64,000 bases of DNA from Pelorhabdus rhamnosifermentans (GCF_018835585.1 NZ_JAHGVE010000002.1:223665-287664); one strand, 5' to 3'. Positions 19,254-27,490 are shown, counted from the first letter of the stretch. The notes: a model not told the origin generated them from the letters alone. Numbers and translations are program-made.

Positions 19254-20507
19254 ATGGATTATCGCAGTGAGTTAGAAACGAAAGGAAAACAAGCGAAGTT
19301 TGCGGCTCGCAAACTCGCTACTTATTCATCACAACAAAAAAATCAGGCCCTTCAGGTTATGGCGCAGGCTTTACTTGATAAGGAGGCCGTGATTCTTGTG
19401 GCCAACAGTCAAGATATTACGGCTGGTCGTGCCAAGGGATTGAGTGAGGCCCTTCTTGATCGCTTAATGCTGGATCATGACCGGATTGAAGCCATGGCTC
19501 GTGGGCTGATAGAGCTGGCTGCTCTGCCTGACCCCATTGGTGAGACCATTTCGGTTACACAGCGCCCCAATGGGCTGGAGATTCGCCAGGTGCGTGTACC
19601 ACTTGGCGTCATTGCTATGATCTATGAAGCTCGGCCCAACGTGACTGTTGATGCTGCAGGGATCTGCCTAAAAACAGGTAATGCCGTTATTTTACGTGGC
19701 GGTTCTGAGGCTATCCATTCTAATCTAGCTATTGCTTCCGTTCTGAAGGCTGCTGCGCTTGAGGCAGGTCTGCCTGAAGGTACGATTGCTTTGATTGAAA
19801 CAACAGACAGGGATGCTGTGCAGTTTCTGTTAAAAATGAATGATTATCTTGATGTTGTTATTCCAAGAGGCGGTGCCGGACTGATTCAGACAGTTGTAAA
19901 GAATAGTACGGTGCCTGTCATTGAAACAGGCATTGGTGTTTGTCATACCTTTATTGATGAAACAGCCGACTTAACGATGGCTGTGAAGATTGCTTTTAAT
20001 GCAAAAGTTTCCCGTCCTGGTGTATGTAATGCCATGGAGACGTTACTTGTTCACGAAAAAATTGCCGATGTATTCTTGCCAGCTATGCTACAAAAGTATC
20101 ATGATGCCAAGGTGGAATTACGCGGTTGTGACAAAACGCAGTGCTATTATGATTTTGTTAAAGCCGCAACAGAAGAAGACTGGTCAACGGAATATCATGA
20201 CTATATTTTGTCTGTGAAGATTGTTCCATCCATTGATGCAGCGATTGAACATATTGCCTGCTATAGTACAGGTCATTCTGAAGCGATTGTGACGAAGGAT
20301 TATTTTAATGCCCGTCGGTTTCAGCATGAAGTGGATGCGGCAGCTGTCTATGTCAATGCTTCCACGCGGTTTACGGATGGCGGCGAATTCGGCTTTGGCG
20401 CCGAAATCGGCATTAGTACGCAGAAGCTTCATGCTCGAGGCCCCATGGGACTCAAGGAGATGACAAGTACGAAATATCTGATTGATGGTGAAGGCCAAAT
20501 CAGATAG
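19254..20507 (+). CDS. proA: Gamma-glutamyl phosphate reductase
   Basis: Second step of proline synthesis: NADPH-dependent reduction of glutamyl-5-phosphate to the semialdehyde. From ATG 19254 (ribosome binding site GAGGGGG) the product is 417 aa, the usual ProA length; a TTG start at 19236 would overlap proB. It has the catalytic cysteine in KVSRPGVCNAMETLL and the C-terminal FGFGAEIGISTQKLHARGP motif. Confidence 0.96.
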   Translation: MDYRSELETKGKQAKFAARKLATYSSQQKNQALQVMAQALLDKEAVILVANSQDITAGRAKGLSEALLDRLMLDHDRIEAMARGLIELAALPDPIGETISVTQRPNGLEIRQVRVPLGVIAMIYEARPNVTVDAAGICLKTGNAVILRGGSEAIHSNLAIASVLKAAALEAGLPEGTIALIETTDRDAVQFLLKMNDYLDVVIPRGGAGLIQTVVKNSTVPVIETGIGVCHTFIDETADLTMAVKIAFNAKVSRPGVCNAMETLLVHEKIADVFLPAMLQKYHDAKVELRGCDKTQCYYDFVKAATEEDWSTEYHDYILSVKIVPSIDAAIEHIACYSTGHSEAIVTKDYFNARRFQHEVDAAAVYVNASTRFTDGGEFGFGAEIGISTQKLHARGPMGLKEMTSTKYLIDGEGQIR

Positions 20508-20519
20508 AAAATTTTTATT

Positions 20520-20560
20520 GCAGGCAGTTTTTTGCAGCGATGCAAAGGTGTCTGCTTTTT
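20520..20560 (+). terminator. Terminator after proA
   Basis: Outer stem GCAGGCA/TGTCTGC (one G-T pair) and inner stem TTTGCA/TGCAAA are followed by a run of five T residues. Confidence 0.8.
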
Positions 20561-20588
20561 ATTATCATTGTCTAAATGATAATAAAAA
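20556..20588. repeat. Perfect palindrome with 14-bp arms upstream of the GH18 gene
   Basis: Bases 20556-20569 are the exact reverse complement of 20575-20588, around the 5-nt centre GTCTA. It overlaps the T-run of the proA terminator and ends 30 bp before the GH18 start, so it could be a transcription-factor site or part of the leader. Confidence 0.7.
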
Positions 20589-20617
20589 AAATCAATGAAA
20601 TGCGAGGACAATCATTA

Positions 20618-22102
20618 ATGAAAAAAAAATGGTCTCTTGTATATGGCTTTATTCTACTGATTCTTGCCAGTGTTAGCAGCATTTCAGTTGCTTTAGCCGC
20701 AGCACCTGTTCATGATCCGAAACCTATTGTCATGAAAATCAACGATTCCTATGAGCCGACGGGGGATTTGGCTTATGTGAGTGCAACGCAAATACTTGTG
20801 CCTCTTTCGCTGCTAAAGCATTATTTTACTGCCAATGCCGCTTATTTGTCTGATGAAAATGTTATTACTTTTGCTGTAAAGCCCGAGCGATTCACTATCG
20901 GCGGTGCCGCTCAAAAACAAATAAAAGATCCTGTTCCTGTAAGTTTTCCTGCTATTTGTCTTAAAAATCAATACTATTTGGATATTGCCAATCTTGATAG
21001 CCTGCTTGGCGTGAATATCAGTTTCGATTATAGTGGTAACTTGATTTTACAGCTAAACAGTCCAGCTGTCGGTCCGCTTGTATTGCAGAGTGCAACAGTA
21101 AAGGGGATGCCAAAGGAAAAAATCAATTTAGTTTGGGATGTAAAAACAAGTACCCAAAAGTTATCAAATGAACTTCCGCCCAAGGGCCTTAATGTATTGG
21201 CGCCGACCTGGTTTGCTGTTACGCAGTCTAATGGACTGATTGTTAATAAAGCAGATAAAGATTACGTCGATTTGGCTCACAGTAAAGGGTATAAAGTCTG
21301 GGCCCTTATCACAAATAGTTTTGACCCTGATTTAACGCATGAACTTTTGCAAAATGAAGTCGCGCAGGATCAGGTACTCAATCAATTGTTGTTTTATGCC
21401 AGCTACTATGAGCTGGATGGAATTAATCTTGACTTTGAAAATATTTATGAAAGCGATAAAATGGCCTTTACTCATTTTGTCGAAAAAATTTCCCCTCCCT
21501 TAGGGCGGCAAAATCTTGTCGTATCGCTCGATGTTACGGTTCCGGCAAATGTTCCCAATTGGTCTAAATGCTATGACAGGGTGAATCTCAGCAAAGCTGT
21601 TGATTATGTCATGGTCATGACTTATGATGAGCATTGGGCGAAAAGCCCTGTGAGTGGTTCTGTTGCTTCTTATGGCTGGGTGAAAGAAGGAATTGAAAAT
21701 ACGCTCCTTTCTATTCCCAAAGAGAAGCTATTATTAGGCTTGCCCTTTTATACGCGAGAATGGATAGAAAGAAGCGACGAAACGGGACGGTTCATTGTAC
21801 GTTCTCGGACGTTGTCCATGGAAAATGAAGAAAAAATTATTCAGGACTATCACCTTACGCCGCAGTGGCTTGAAAAAGAGGGGCAATATTATACGGAGTA
21901 CCAACAAGACGGCAATCGCCATCGGATTTGGTTAGAGGAAGACCGTTCGATTGGACTTAAAGCTGATCTTGTAGACCAGTATCAATTGGCTGGAGTTGCT
22001 TCTTGGCGCAAAGGGTTTGAAAAGAACTCCATCTGGAATGTTTTAAATAATAAACTTCATAGTAAACAAGCGAATGATAAAAACTCGGTTGCCGAGTCTT
22101 AA
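20618..22102 (+). CDS. Secreted glycoside hydrolase family 18 protein with copper-amine-oxidase-like N-domain
   Basis: The 494-aa exported protein has a signal peptide (about 1-26, ending VALAAAP), a copper-amine-oxidase-N-like domain (about 30-150) and a GH18 barrel with the catalytic signature DGINLDFE (E is the acid/base). The domain set resembles spore-cortex and envelope N-acetylglucosaminidases of the YaaH/YdhD type, but no LysM repeats are visible. The start is ATG 20618, behind GCGAGGA; the frame is open from 20576, but that stretch contains the palindrome. The substrate is inferred. Confidence 0.88.
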   Translation: MKKKWSLVYGFILLILASVSSISVALAAAPVHDPKPIVMKINDSYEPTGDLAYVSATQILVPLSLLKHYFTANAAYLSDENVITFAVKPERFTIGGAAQKQIKDPVPVSFPAICLKNQYYLDIANLDSLLGVNISFDYSGNLILQLNSPAVGPLVLQSATVKGMPKEKINLVWDVKTSTQKLSNELPPKGLNVLAPTWFAVTQSNGLIVNKADKDYVDLAHSKGYKVWALITNSFDPDLTHELLQNEVAQDQVLNQLLFYASYYELDGINLDFENIYESDKMAFTHFVEKISPPLGRQNLVVSLDVTVPANVPNWSKCYDRVNLSKAVDYVMVMTYDEHWAKSPVSGSVASYGWVKEGIENTLLSIPKEKLLLGLPFYTREWIERSDETGRFIVRSRTLSMENEEKIIQDYHLTPQWLEKEGQYYTEYQQDGNRHRIWLEEDRSIGLKADLVDQYQLAGVASWRKGFEKNSIWNVLNNKLHSKQANDKNSVAES

Positions 22103-22214
22103 GTGAGATGCTGGCTTTGGCTAGGAATATTTCTGGAGTTTTTTATGAAGCTATTGTATGATAAAGAGGAATAAGCAAAAAATAAAGTGGATTATGTAAT
22201 ATGTGAGGCAAAAA

Positions 22215-22358
22215 ATGGGCTATGTAAGAGCACTCCTGAACTATGTGAAAGAAGGCAAGGGGCGGTGGGATGCCTTGGATTATTTAAAAACCGTTGGCAT
22301 CATGATGATTTGCATGGTGTGTTTTCGGCTGATCCTTTTCATGGTACCTTTTCGGTAG
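22215..22358 (+). CDS. Small membrane protein of 47 aa upstream of nadD
   Basis: ATG 22215 follows GAGG (22204-22207) with 7-nt spacing and encodes 47 residues: a charged amphipathic N-half (MGYVRALLNYVKEGKGRWDA) and a hydrophobic helix (VGIMMICMVCFRLILFMV). The codons look normal for this genome. A 70-aa frame from 22187 overlaps it but has no ribosome binding site and no family-like pattern. Not recognised; possibly a small inner-membrane peptide. Confidence 0.5.
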   Translation: MGYVRALLNYVKEGKGRWDALDYLKTVGIMMICMVCFRLILFMVPFR

Positions 22359-22395
22359 ACGGGGGCTTTTGGCTGATAATAAGGAGAAAAATGAC

Positions 22396-23013
22396 ATGAA
22401 TACCGAAAAAAGAAGATTAGGTATTATGGGTGGAACCTTTGATCCTATTCACATTGGTCATTTAGTGACTGCAGAAGCTGTTCGTAATGAGTTTCAACTT
22501 GAAAAAGTTATTTTTATACCAGCAGGGAATCCTCCTCATAAACAAGAGAGTCATGTTACAGAGGCTTGGCATCGTTATGTTATGACCGTGATGGCCACTT
22601 ATTCAAATCCCTTTTTTACTGTATCGCCTATGGAATTAGAACGTAGCGGGCCCTCTTATACCATTGATACGGCTCGGGACTTAATAAAGGAGTACGGAAA
22701 TCAAACCGAACTGTATTTTATCGTTGGTGCCGATACAGTGGGTGAATTGCATACGTGGCACGACATTCATGACTTGCTGAAACTATGTCAGTTTGTTGCG
22801 GCAACAAGACCTGGTTCGCTCTGTTCCATTGATGAAGTCTTTCATTACTTTGGTGCCAGTGACCGTCGTCACATTCATCGTTTGGCAACACCGGAACTTG
22901 AAATATCCTCAACAGATATTCGTGAGAAAGTCCGTTTAGGTAGAGCCATTAAATACATTGTACCTGAAAGCGTTGAAATGTATATTCGAAAGGAAGGTTT
23001 GTATTGTAACTAA
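22396..23013 (+). CDS. nadD: Nicotinate-nucleotide adenylyltransferase
   Basis: Converts nicotinate mononucleotide and ATP to deamido-NAD. The 205-aa product has the nucleotidyltransferase signatures GGTFDPIHIGHL (residues 12-23) and SSTDIR near the C-terminus. AAGGAG at 22380-22385 precedes ATG 22396; an upstream in-frame TTG at 22369 has no such site. In many Firmicutes nadD is followed by yqeK and rsfS, as here with an RRM gene inserted. Confidence 0.96.
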   Translation: MNTEKRRLGIMGGTFDPIHIGHLVTAEAVRNEFQLEKVIFIPAGNPPHKQESHVTEAWHRYVMTVMATYSNPFFTVSPMELERSGPSYTIDTARDLIKEYGNQTELYFIVGADTVGELHTWHDIHDLLKLCQFVAATRPGSLCSIDEVFHYFGASDRRHIHRLATPELEISSTDIREKVRLGRAIKYIVPESVEMYIRKEGLYCN

Positions 23014-23103
23014 GGCGTAATGAGGGACAGCCAAATAAAGGCAAGCATGAATATGACAGAAAGCGTAAATAATGTGGATGCAAGGATTTTTTACTCTTTG
23101 AGA

Positions 23104-23121
23104 AAGAGAGGTGATTCTCTT
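23104..23121 (+). promoter_or_regulatory. Hairpin presenting the RRM-gene ribosome binding site
   Basis: AAGAGA (23104-23109) pairs with TCTCTT (23116-23121), leaving GGTGAT in the loop directly before ATG 23122. The Shine-Dalgarno GAGGTG is therefore partly in the stem and partly in the loop. Confidence 0.45.
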
Positions 23122-23373
23122 ATGGCTACCACACTTTACGTTGGAAACTTGCCATGGTCCGCAACAGAAGATTCTTTAATAAATGCTTTTGGTTCGCATG
23201 GCCAAGTTATATCCGGTCGTATTATTACGGATAAAGAAACAGGTCGATCACGGGGCTTTGGATTTGTAGAAGTAGAAGATCAAGATGTAGATGCTATGGT
23301 TTCGGCAATGAATGGCGCCGATATGGAAGGTAGACAAATTGTTGTCAATGAAGCCAAACCCCGACAAAGCTAA
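23122..23373 (+). CDS. RRM-domain RNA-binding protein
   Basis: The 83-aa single-RRM protein has RNP2 (LYVGNLPW, residues 5-12) and RNP1 (RGFGFVEV), each with the RNA-stacking aromatics. It resembles the small glycine-poor RRM proteins of cyanobacteria and Negativicutes. Targets are unknown. The frame is open from 23020, but the RRM N-terminus and the AGAGAGGTGAT site fix ATG 23122. A terminator follows. Confidence 0.93.
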   Translation: MATTLYVGNLPWSATEDSLINAFGSHGQVISGRIITDKETGRSRGFGFVEVEDQDVDAMVSAMNGADMEGRQIVVNEAKPRQS

Positions 23374-23380
23374 AGCCTAC

Positions 23381-23412
23381 AGCCTCCTTAATTAAGGGGG
23401 CTTTCGTTTTTT
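23381..23412 (+). terminator. Terminator after the RRM gene
   Basis: AGCCTCCTTAA pairs with TTAAGGGGGCT, followed by TTCGTTTTTT. Confidence 0.85.
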
Positions 23413-23462
23413 ATGGAGGATATTTCAGAAAACTAGCGAATTTAGCACAAGAGGTGACTAGC

Positions 23463-24035
23463 GTGATTATTCGTGACTATGTATCGATATTACAACAACG
23501 TTTATCGTCCAAACGCTTTCAACATTCCATGGGTGTGAAGGATACCGCAGTAGCTCTTGCTAAGCGTTATGGTGCAAATATTCATCAGGCCGAGGTAGCT
23601 GGATTACTCCATGATTATGCCCGGGAAATCCCTACTAATCTCCTATTGCAAAAATGTGAAGCTTTTGGTATAGTGATGAGTATTGCTGACAGATGTGATC
23701 CCATTATATTGCATGCACCTCTTGCTGCGACCTTAGTCAAGGCGGAGCTTGCAGTAGATGACAAGGCAATATGTCAGGCTATTGCTTTACATACGACGGG
23801 GGGCATGGGGATGTCTTTATTAGATAAGATTATTTATGTAGCAGACTGTATTGAACCCCATCGTCACTATCCTGGTGTGGACAAGCTGCGTGAAGTAGCT
23901 CAAGAGGATATGGATCTTGCGCTGCTCACTGCTTTTGATCATTCCATTGTATATTTAGTTGAAAAAAGATCTTGGATTCATCCCAATACTATTGCAGGTC
24001 GAAATCAAATCCTGCAAGATATGAACAATGAATAA
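23463..24035 (+). CDS. yqeK: YqeK, HD-domain Ap4A hydrolase
   Basis: HD-superfamily phosphohydrolase; YqeK enzymes split diadenosine tetraphosphate symmetrically to two ADP. The 190-aa product has the metal-binding HD motif in GLLHDYARE (about 57-65), an N-terminal FQHSMGVKDTA histidine and LHTTGG downstream. AGAGGTG (23450-23456) favours GTG 23463 over GTG 23454. Confidence 0.93.
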   Translation: MIIRDYVSILQQRLSSKRFQHSMGVKDTAVALAKRYGANIHQAEVAGLLHDYAREIPTNLLLQKCEAFGIVMSIADRCDPIILHAPLAATLVKAELAVDDKAICQAIALHTTGGMGMSLLDKIIYVADCIEPHRHYPGVDKLREVAQEDMDLALLTAFDHSIVYLVEKRSWIHPNTIAGRNQILQDMNNE

Positions 24036-24065
24036 GTATTGATGACGTAGAGAGGGGAGAAGAAG

Positions 24066-25043
24066 ATGTCTACTTCGCAGAAAAGCCGTTCCCGTTATAA
24101 AATTCGCTGGTCTCGTGTTTTTGTTGTCGTCCCTCTGGCTATTTTGATCGTTTCTGCAGCAGTGGGTTCTGCTTATTATGCTATTAGTAAATTTATGGCG
24201 GCTCCAGTCACTGCAGTTGCCAATGAGACATCGCAAAGTAAGTCTTCTCATAAGGATTCTGATAAAAAGATTAATATCTTATTAATGGGATTAGATGATG
24301 GTGATTTTGACGAACCCAATTCCCCGAGCCGCTCGGACACGATGATTGTAGCAAGTATTGATCCAGGCGAAGGAACGGTGAATTTATTATCTATTCCTCG
24401 AGATACGCGAGTAAATATTCCTGGTTATAAAGGACTAGATAAGATTAATAATGCTTACTTTTTTGGCGGTTCTGCTTTGGCTGTCCGTACAGTAGAGGAT
24501 TTTTTAAATATTCCTATTCAATATTATATGACAATTAAATGGCAAGGATTTATTAAAGTTGTCGATATTTTAGGTGGCGTTGATTTATATGTGGAACATA
24601 ATATGGCTTATGAAGACCCCTACGCCGATCTAGTTATTAATCTTCATAAAGGTTATCAACATCTTGATGGTTATCAGTCTGGTGAATATGTGCGCTTTCG
24701 CCATGATGAACTAGGGGATATTGGGCGTGTTCAGCGTCAGCAAATATTTTTAAAGGCTCTGTCTGATCAATTTTTACAATTGGGTACGATTGTAAAAATT
24801 CCTTACCTGATTTCAGCCTTCAATGAAAATATTGCTACAAATATGCCTGCTTTCACTTTTGTCCGTGTGGCAAATACGTTACGTGGCATTAAGGCAGGCA
24901 CACTCAGCGTAGATATGTTACCGGGAAATTTTGCAACAATCAAGAATATTAGCTACTGGGAGCCTGATAAAGAACAGATACAACAAGTAGTGGAAAAGAT
25001 GCTTACGACAAAATCAGCTGTTGTAAGTCAAAATTCAAATTGA
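24066..25043 (+). CDS. LytR-CpsA-Psr family cell-wall glycopolymer ligase
   Basis: LCP enzymes transfer lipid-linked glycopolymers to peptidoglycan or related acceptors at the outer face of the membrane. The 325-aa protein has a short basic cytoplasmic N-terminus, one membrane helix (about 18-42) and an LCP domain with the pyrophosphate-binding pattern SRSDTMIVASID and IPRDTRVNIPGY...KINNAYFFGG. It is placed between yqeK and rsfS, a common order in Clostridia. Confidence 0.93.
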   Translation: MSTSQKSRSRYKIRWSRVFVVVPLAILIVSAAVGSAYYAISKFMAAPVTAVANETSQSKSSHKDSDKKINILLMGLDDGDFDEPNSPSRSDTMIVASIDPGEGTVNLLSIPRDTRVNIPGYKGLDKINNAYFFGGSALAVRTVEDFLNIPIQYYMTIKWQGFIKVVDILGGVDLYVEHNMAYEDPYADLVINLHKGYQHLDGYQSGEYVRFRHDELGDIGRVQRQQIFLKALSDQFLQLGTIVKIPYLISAFNENIATNMPAFTFVRVANTLRGIKAGTLSVDMLPGNFATIKNISYWEPDKEQIQQVVEKMLTTKSAVVSQNSN

Positions 25044-25056
25044 GTTTCGCTGCCAA

Positions 25057-25085
25057 AGCCTACAGCAAACGCTGTAGGCTTTTTT
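25057..25085 (+). terminator. Terminator after the LCP gene
   Basis: AGCCTACAGC pairs with GCTGTAGGCT around AAAC, followed by a T-run. Confidence 0.88.
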
Positions 25086-25143
25086 GGAATAAGCCTTTAA
25101 AAAGTCACAGATACTAATTTATGAAAACACGAGGAGGAAAAAT

Positions 25144-25494
25144 ATGACCGAAACAACTTTAAATTTACCCCAGCGGATTGCTGCTGCCGCTAGCGATAAG
25201 AAAGCCCGTGATATTGTCATTTTAAATTTAACAGGTATTTCTACTGTGGCAGATGAGTTTATTATTTGTAGTGCTGCTTCTTCTACGCAAGTAAAGGCAA
25301 TCGCGGATCACATTGAAGACAAATTAGTCGAACAGGGATATGCGCCATTACGTAAAGAGGGAGGGCGCGAGGGACGCTGGATTTTGTTAGATTATGGTGA
25401 TACTGTCGCTCATGTCTTTGTGGAAGAAGAACGCGCTTTTTATAATCTTGAAAGGCTATGGGGCGATGCGCCGAGTGAGAACTATGACGCATAA
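25144..25494 (+). CDS. rsfS: Ribosome silencing factor RsfS
   Basis: The 116-aa RsfS/Iojap protein binds L14 and blocks subunit joining when nutrients are scarce. Family motifs visible: VADEFIICSAASSTQVKAIAD and EGRWILLDYGDTVAHVFVEEERAFYNLERLW. A strong GAGGAGG site precedes the ATG. Its last bases overlap the start of the CvfB-like gene. Confidence 0.96.
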   Translation: MTETTLNLPQRIAAAASDKKARDIVILNLTGISTVADEFIICSAASSTQVKAIADHIEDKLVEQGYAPLRKEGGREGRWILLDYGDTVAHVFVEEERAFYNLERLWGDAPSENYDA

Positions 25495-26344
25495 GCCAGG
25501 TGATGTAGTGACGCTTAAGGTGGCCCGGATGAATGAGATGGGCGCTTTCTTAGATGCTGGTACAGGGAATACGTCAGAGGATATTCTGTTACATAAGGTG
25601 CAACAGACAGAAAATCTGGTTGTTGGTGATGAGGTTAAGGTATTTTTATATCGTGATCCCAAGGGGCGGCTCACTGCCAGCATGAAACTTCCTCAAATGA
25701 AAGAAGGTCAAGTGGCAAGAGTCAAGGTGATTAATACAACGAAGGATGGCGCTTTTGTTGATATTGGTGCTGAACGTGGTATCTTTATGCCTTTTGCTGG
25801 CATGAGGGGTAAAATCAAGGTTGATGATACAGTTTGGGTCAAACTATACCGTGATAAATCTGATCGCCTTGCTGTGACGATGGAAGTGGAAGATGAGTTG
25901 CGTCGTGCGTCACAACCTGCTGAAGTTGCTAAGATTGGTGATACTGTAACAGGCAGTCTCTATAATTATGGTGAAAATGGCGCTTTTCTCTTTACGTCGG
26001 AGCGCTATATTGCTTTTTTACATGAAAATGAAATGATCGGCAGGCCTCATGTTGGCGATGAAATTACGGCCCGTATTACCTATGTTCGTGATGATGGGCG
26101 GATTAATGTCTCGATGCGTCCCCAAAAAGAAAAGGCTATGGAGGGCGATTCCGATAGAATTCTTGCTTTTCTTATTGAACGAGATGGCAAAATGCCTTAT
26201 AGTGACACAACCTCCCCGGAAATTATCAAGGCCAAATTTGGTCTAAGTAAAGCTGCTTTTAAGCGTGCATTGGGACGGCTAATTAAGTTAGGCAAAATTG
26301 AAGAAAAAGAGGGTTGGACCTTTTTAAAAGAGGAAAAAAGCTAA
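25484..26344 (+). CDS. CvfB-like S1-domain RNA-binding protein
   Basis: The 286-aa protein has successive S1-type beta-barrels (about 1-65, 68-130, 145-210) and a C-terminal winged helix (about 225-285, FGLSKAAFKRALGRLIKLGKIEEKE), the architecture of CvfB/YitL. CvfB binds RNA and affects virulence-gene expression in staphylococci; here a general RNA role is likely. ATG 25484 gives the usual N-terminus (MTHKPGDVVTLKV); in-frame starts at 25466 and 25475 are possible. Confidence 0.9.
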   Translation: MTHKPGDVVTLKVARMNEMGAFLDAGTGNTSEDILLHKVQQTENLVVGDEVKVFLYRDPKGRLTASMKLPQMKEGQVARVKVINTTKDGAFVDIGAERGIFMPFAGMRGKIKVDDTVWVKLYRDKSDRLAVTMEVEDELRRASQPAEVAKIGDTVTGSLYNYGENGAFLFTSERYIAFLHENEMIGRPHVGDEITARITYVRDDGRINVSMRPQKEKAMEGDSDRILAFLIERDGKMPYSDTTSPEIIKAKFGLSKAAFKRALGRLIKLGKIEEKEGWTFLKEEKS

Positions 26345-26380
26345 CGCCAGTAAACAAATCAAAATTGAATTTTACAATAT

Positions 26381-26425
26381 AAAAAGCCAGGAAATATGGT
26401 ATAAACCGTATTTCCTGGCTTTTTA
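26381..26425. terminator. Bidirectional terminator between cvfB-like gene and folT
   Basis: A long near-perfect stem (AAAAAGCCAGGAAATA with TATTTCCTGGCTTTTT) lies between convergent genes and has a T-run on both strands. Confidence 0.92.
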
Positions 26426-26443
26426 TATTATTTTATATTGCGA

Positions 26444-26986
26444 TTATTTATGTATAGCATTGATTATTTTATGTCTCAGTAAGGAGTGATAGACAATATA
26501 GATCGTAATGATCTGAATGGGGAGTAAAATAGAACATTTAATCAATCTACCTGCAAAAAAAACTTGGGCAGCCTTGTGATAAAGAATAGATAACCAGAGA
26601 GTATTTAAGATTAAATTAATAAAGATAAATATTACAGTATTTGCCATGATAATCCTTTGTAGGGATACTTTTTTATGATAGAAAAAATATCCGTAAATAA
26701 TGCCTGAAAGGTAGGCACTTAAGGTGAAACCAGGAAAATACAATCCGGAGGAAAAAATGATACAGCCAAGAATGTCGGCAATGGCGGCAATTGTCCCTCC
26801 AAGCATTGGACCAAATAACGCACAAAATAATGCAATAGGCAAATAGCCAAAGCTAATTCGTATAAATGGGGTCTGGACAGCCAACATATGGGTAAAAATG
26901 ATGTTTAAGGAAATAAACATAGCTGAAAAAACAATCGTAGTGGTACTAAAGGGTTGTAGAAAATAATGCTTTGTAAAAAATTTCAT
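26444..26986 (-). CDS. folT: Folate ECF transporter S component FolT
   Basis: Substrate-binding membrane subunit that captures folates and docks to the shared ECF energy-coupling module, which is not encoded in this window. The 180-aa protein has about six helices and the conserved S-component segment RISFGYLPIALFCALFGPM followed by GGTIAAIADILG. A tetrahydrofolate riboswitch in the leader independently identifies the substrate. GGAGGTG precedes the ATG. Confidence 0.9.
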   Translation of the reverse strand: MKFFTKHYFLQPFSTTTIVFSAMFISLNIIFTHMLAVQTPFIRISFGYLPIALFCALFGPMLGGTIAAIADILGCIIFSSGLYFPGFTLSAYLSGIIYGYFFYHKKVSLQRIIMANTVIFIFINLILNTLWLSILYHKAAQVFFAGRLIKCSILLPIQIITIYIVYHSLLRHKIINAIHK

Positions 26987-27020
26987 AAGGACACCTCCAT
27001 ATGATTGTAAAATGTAAATT

Positions 27021-27052
27021 GCTACATATAGAGGAGTCCTCTTCTATGTAGC
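27021..27052 (-). promoter_or_regulatory. Expression-platform hairpin of the THF riboswitch
   Basis: GCTACATA pairs with TATGTAGC, with an inner AGAGG/CCTCT stem. The GCT of the 5' arm is also the 3' strand of riboswitch stem P1, so the two structures exclude each other. Only a weak T-rich tract follows, so whether it terminates transcription is uncertain. Confidence 0.6.
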
Positions 27053-27153
27053 AGCGGGATGCAATGTTTGTACCGCAAACTAGTGTAGTAGTTTTTCGTT
27101 CAGTGACAACTCCCCGTTCACATGACACTTCACGCACAAACATTTACTCTGCT
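27050..27153 (-). ncRNA. Tetrahydrofolate riboswitch (class I)
   Basis: On the minus strand the closing stem AGCAG/CTGCT, the second stem ATGTTTGT/ACAAACAT, and the conserved blocks GCGTGAAGTGTC, GTGAACGGGG, GTTGTCAC and CATTGCATCCCGCT follow the order of the known THF riboswitch (RF01831) as I remember it. It lies directly upstream of folT. Confidence 0.9.
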
Positions 27154-27390
27154 ATGAGTAAAAAGAGTTTACTCTCATTTATTGTAAAGCATTAAGGGGT
27201 TAAACGGCAATCACCGGGACGAAAGGTCGTTTGGTTTCTAATAAATTTAACTTGTTCTTGCAACATAAGGCGGCTGTTTTCAAAGGTATACTAGATTCGA
27301 AATAAAAATACGCTGTGCGGCGGTGAATTATGCAAGAATGAACAAGCGGTCTTTTTATTTTTCTAAAAAGTGCCTTTAAATTTAATATTA
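27154..27390. other. Intergenic region with a long-range inverted repeat
   Basis: No gene is supported here. CTTGTTCTTGCA (27251-27262) can pair, with a 4-nt bulge, with TGCAAGAATGAACAAG (27331-27346), enclosing about 70 nt; a T-rich tract (CTTTTTATTTTTC) follows at 27351. This could be a small structured RNA with its terminator on the + strand. A 69-codon frame on the minus strand has no ribosome binding site. Confidence 0.4.
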
Positions 27391-27393
27391 CAA

Positions 27394-27408
27394 TAATAAT
27401 CATTCTCA
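27394..27408. promoter_or_regulatory. Fur-box-like site
   Basis: On the minus strand the 15-mer is TGAGAATGATTATTA, which matches 13 of 15 positions of the Fur 7-1-7 consensus TGATAATNATTATCA. It directly abuts the -35 of the next promoter, a repressing position. Confidence 0.6.
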
Positions 27409-27437
27409 TTTACAAATGAATATCGTTGATATATAAT
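27409..27437 (+). promoter_or_regulatory. Near-consensus sigma-A promoter
   Basis: TTTACA (27409-27414) and TATAAT (27432-27437) are separated by exactly 17 bp. It drives the 62-aa gene at 27491 with a leader of about 47 nt. Confidence 0.8.
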
Positions 27438-27490
27438 AAAGCCAGACAAAGAATCTTATCGAGAAATTTAGTTTGAAAGGTATGATTACA

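Noticed and set aside
22187-22399. 70-codon frame upstream of nadD
   Set aside because: No ribosome binding site and an irregular composition; the overlapping 47-codon frame in another register has a good site and a clear membrane helix.
27200-27409. 69-codon minus-strand frame
   Set aside because: No ribosome binding site and overlap with the Fur-like site and inverted repeat.
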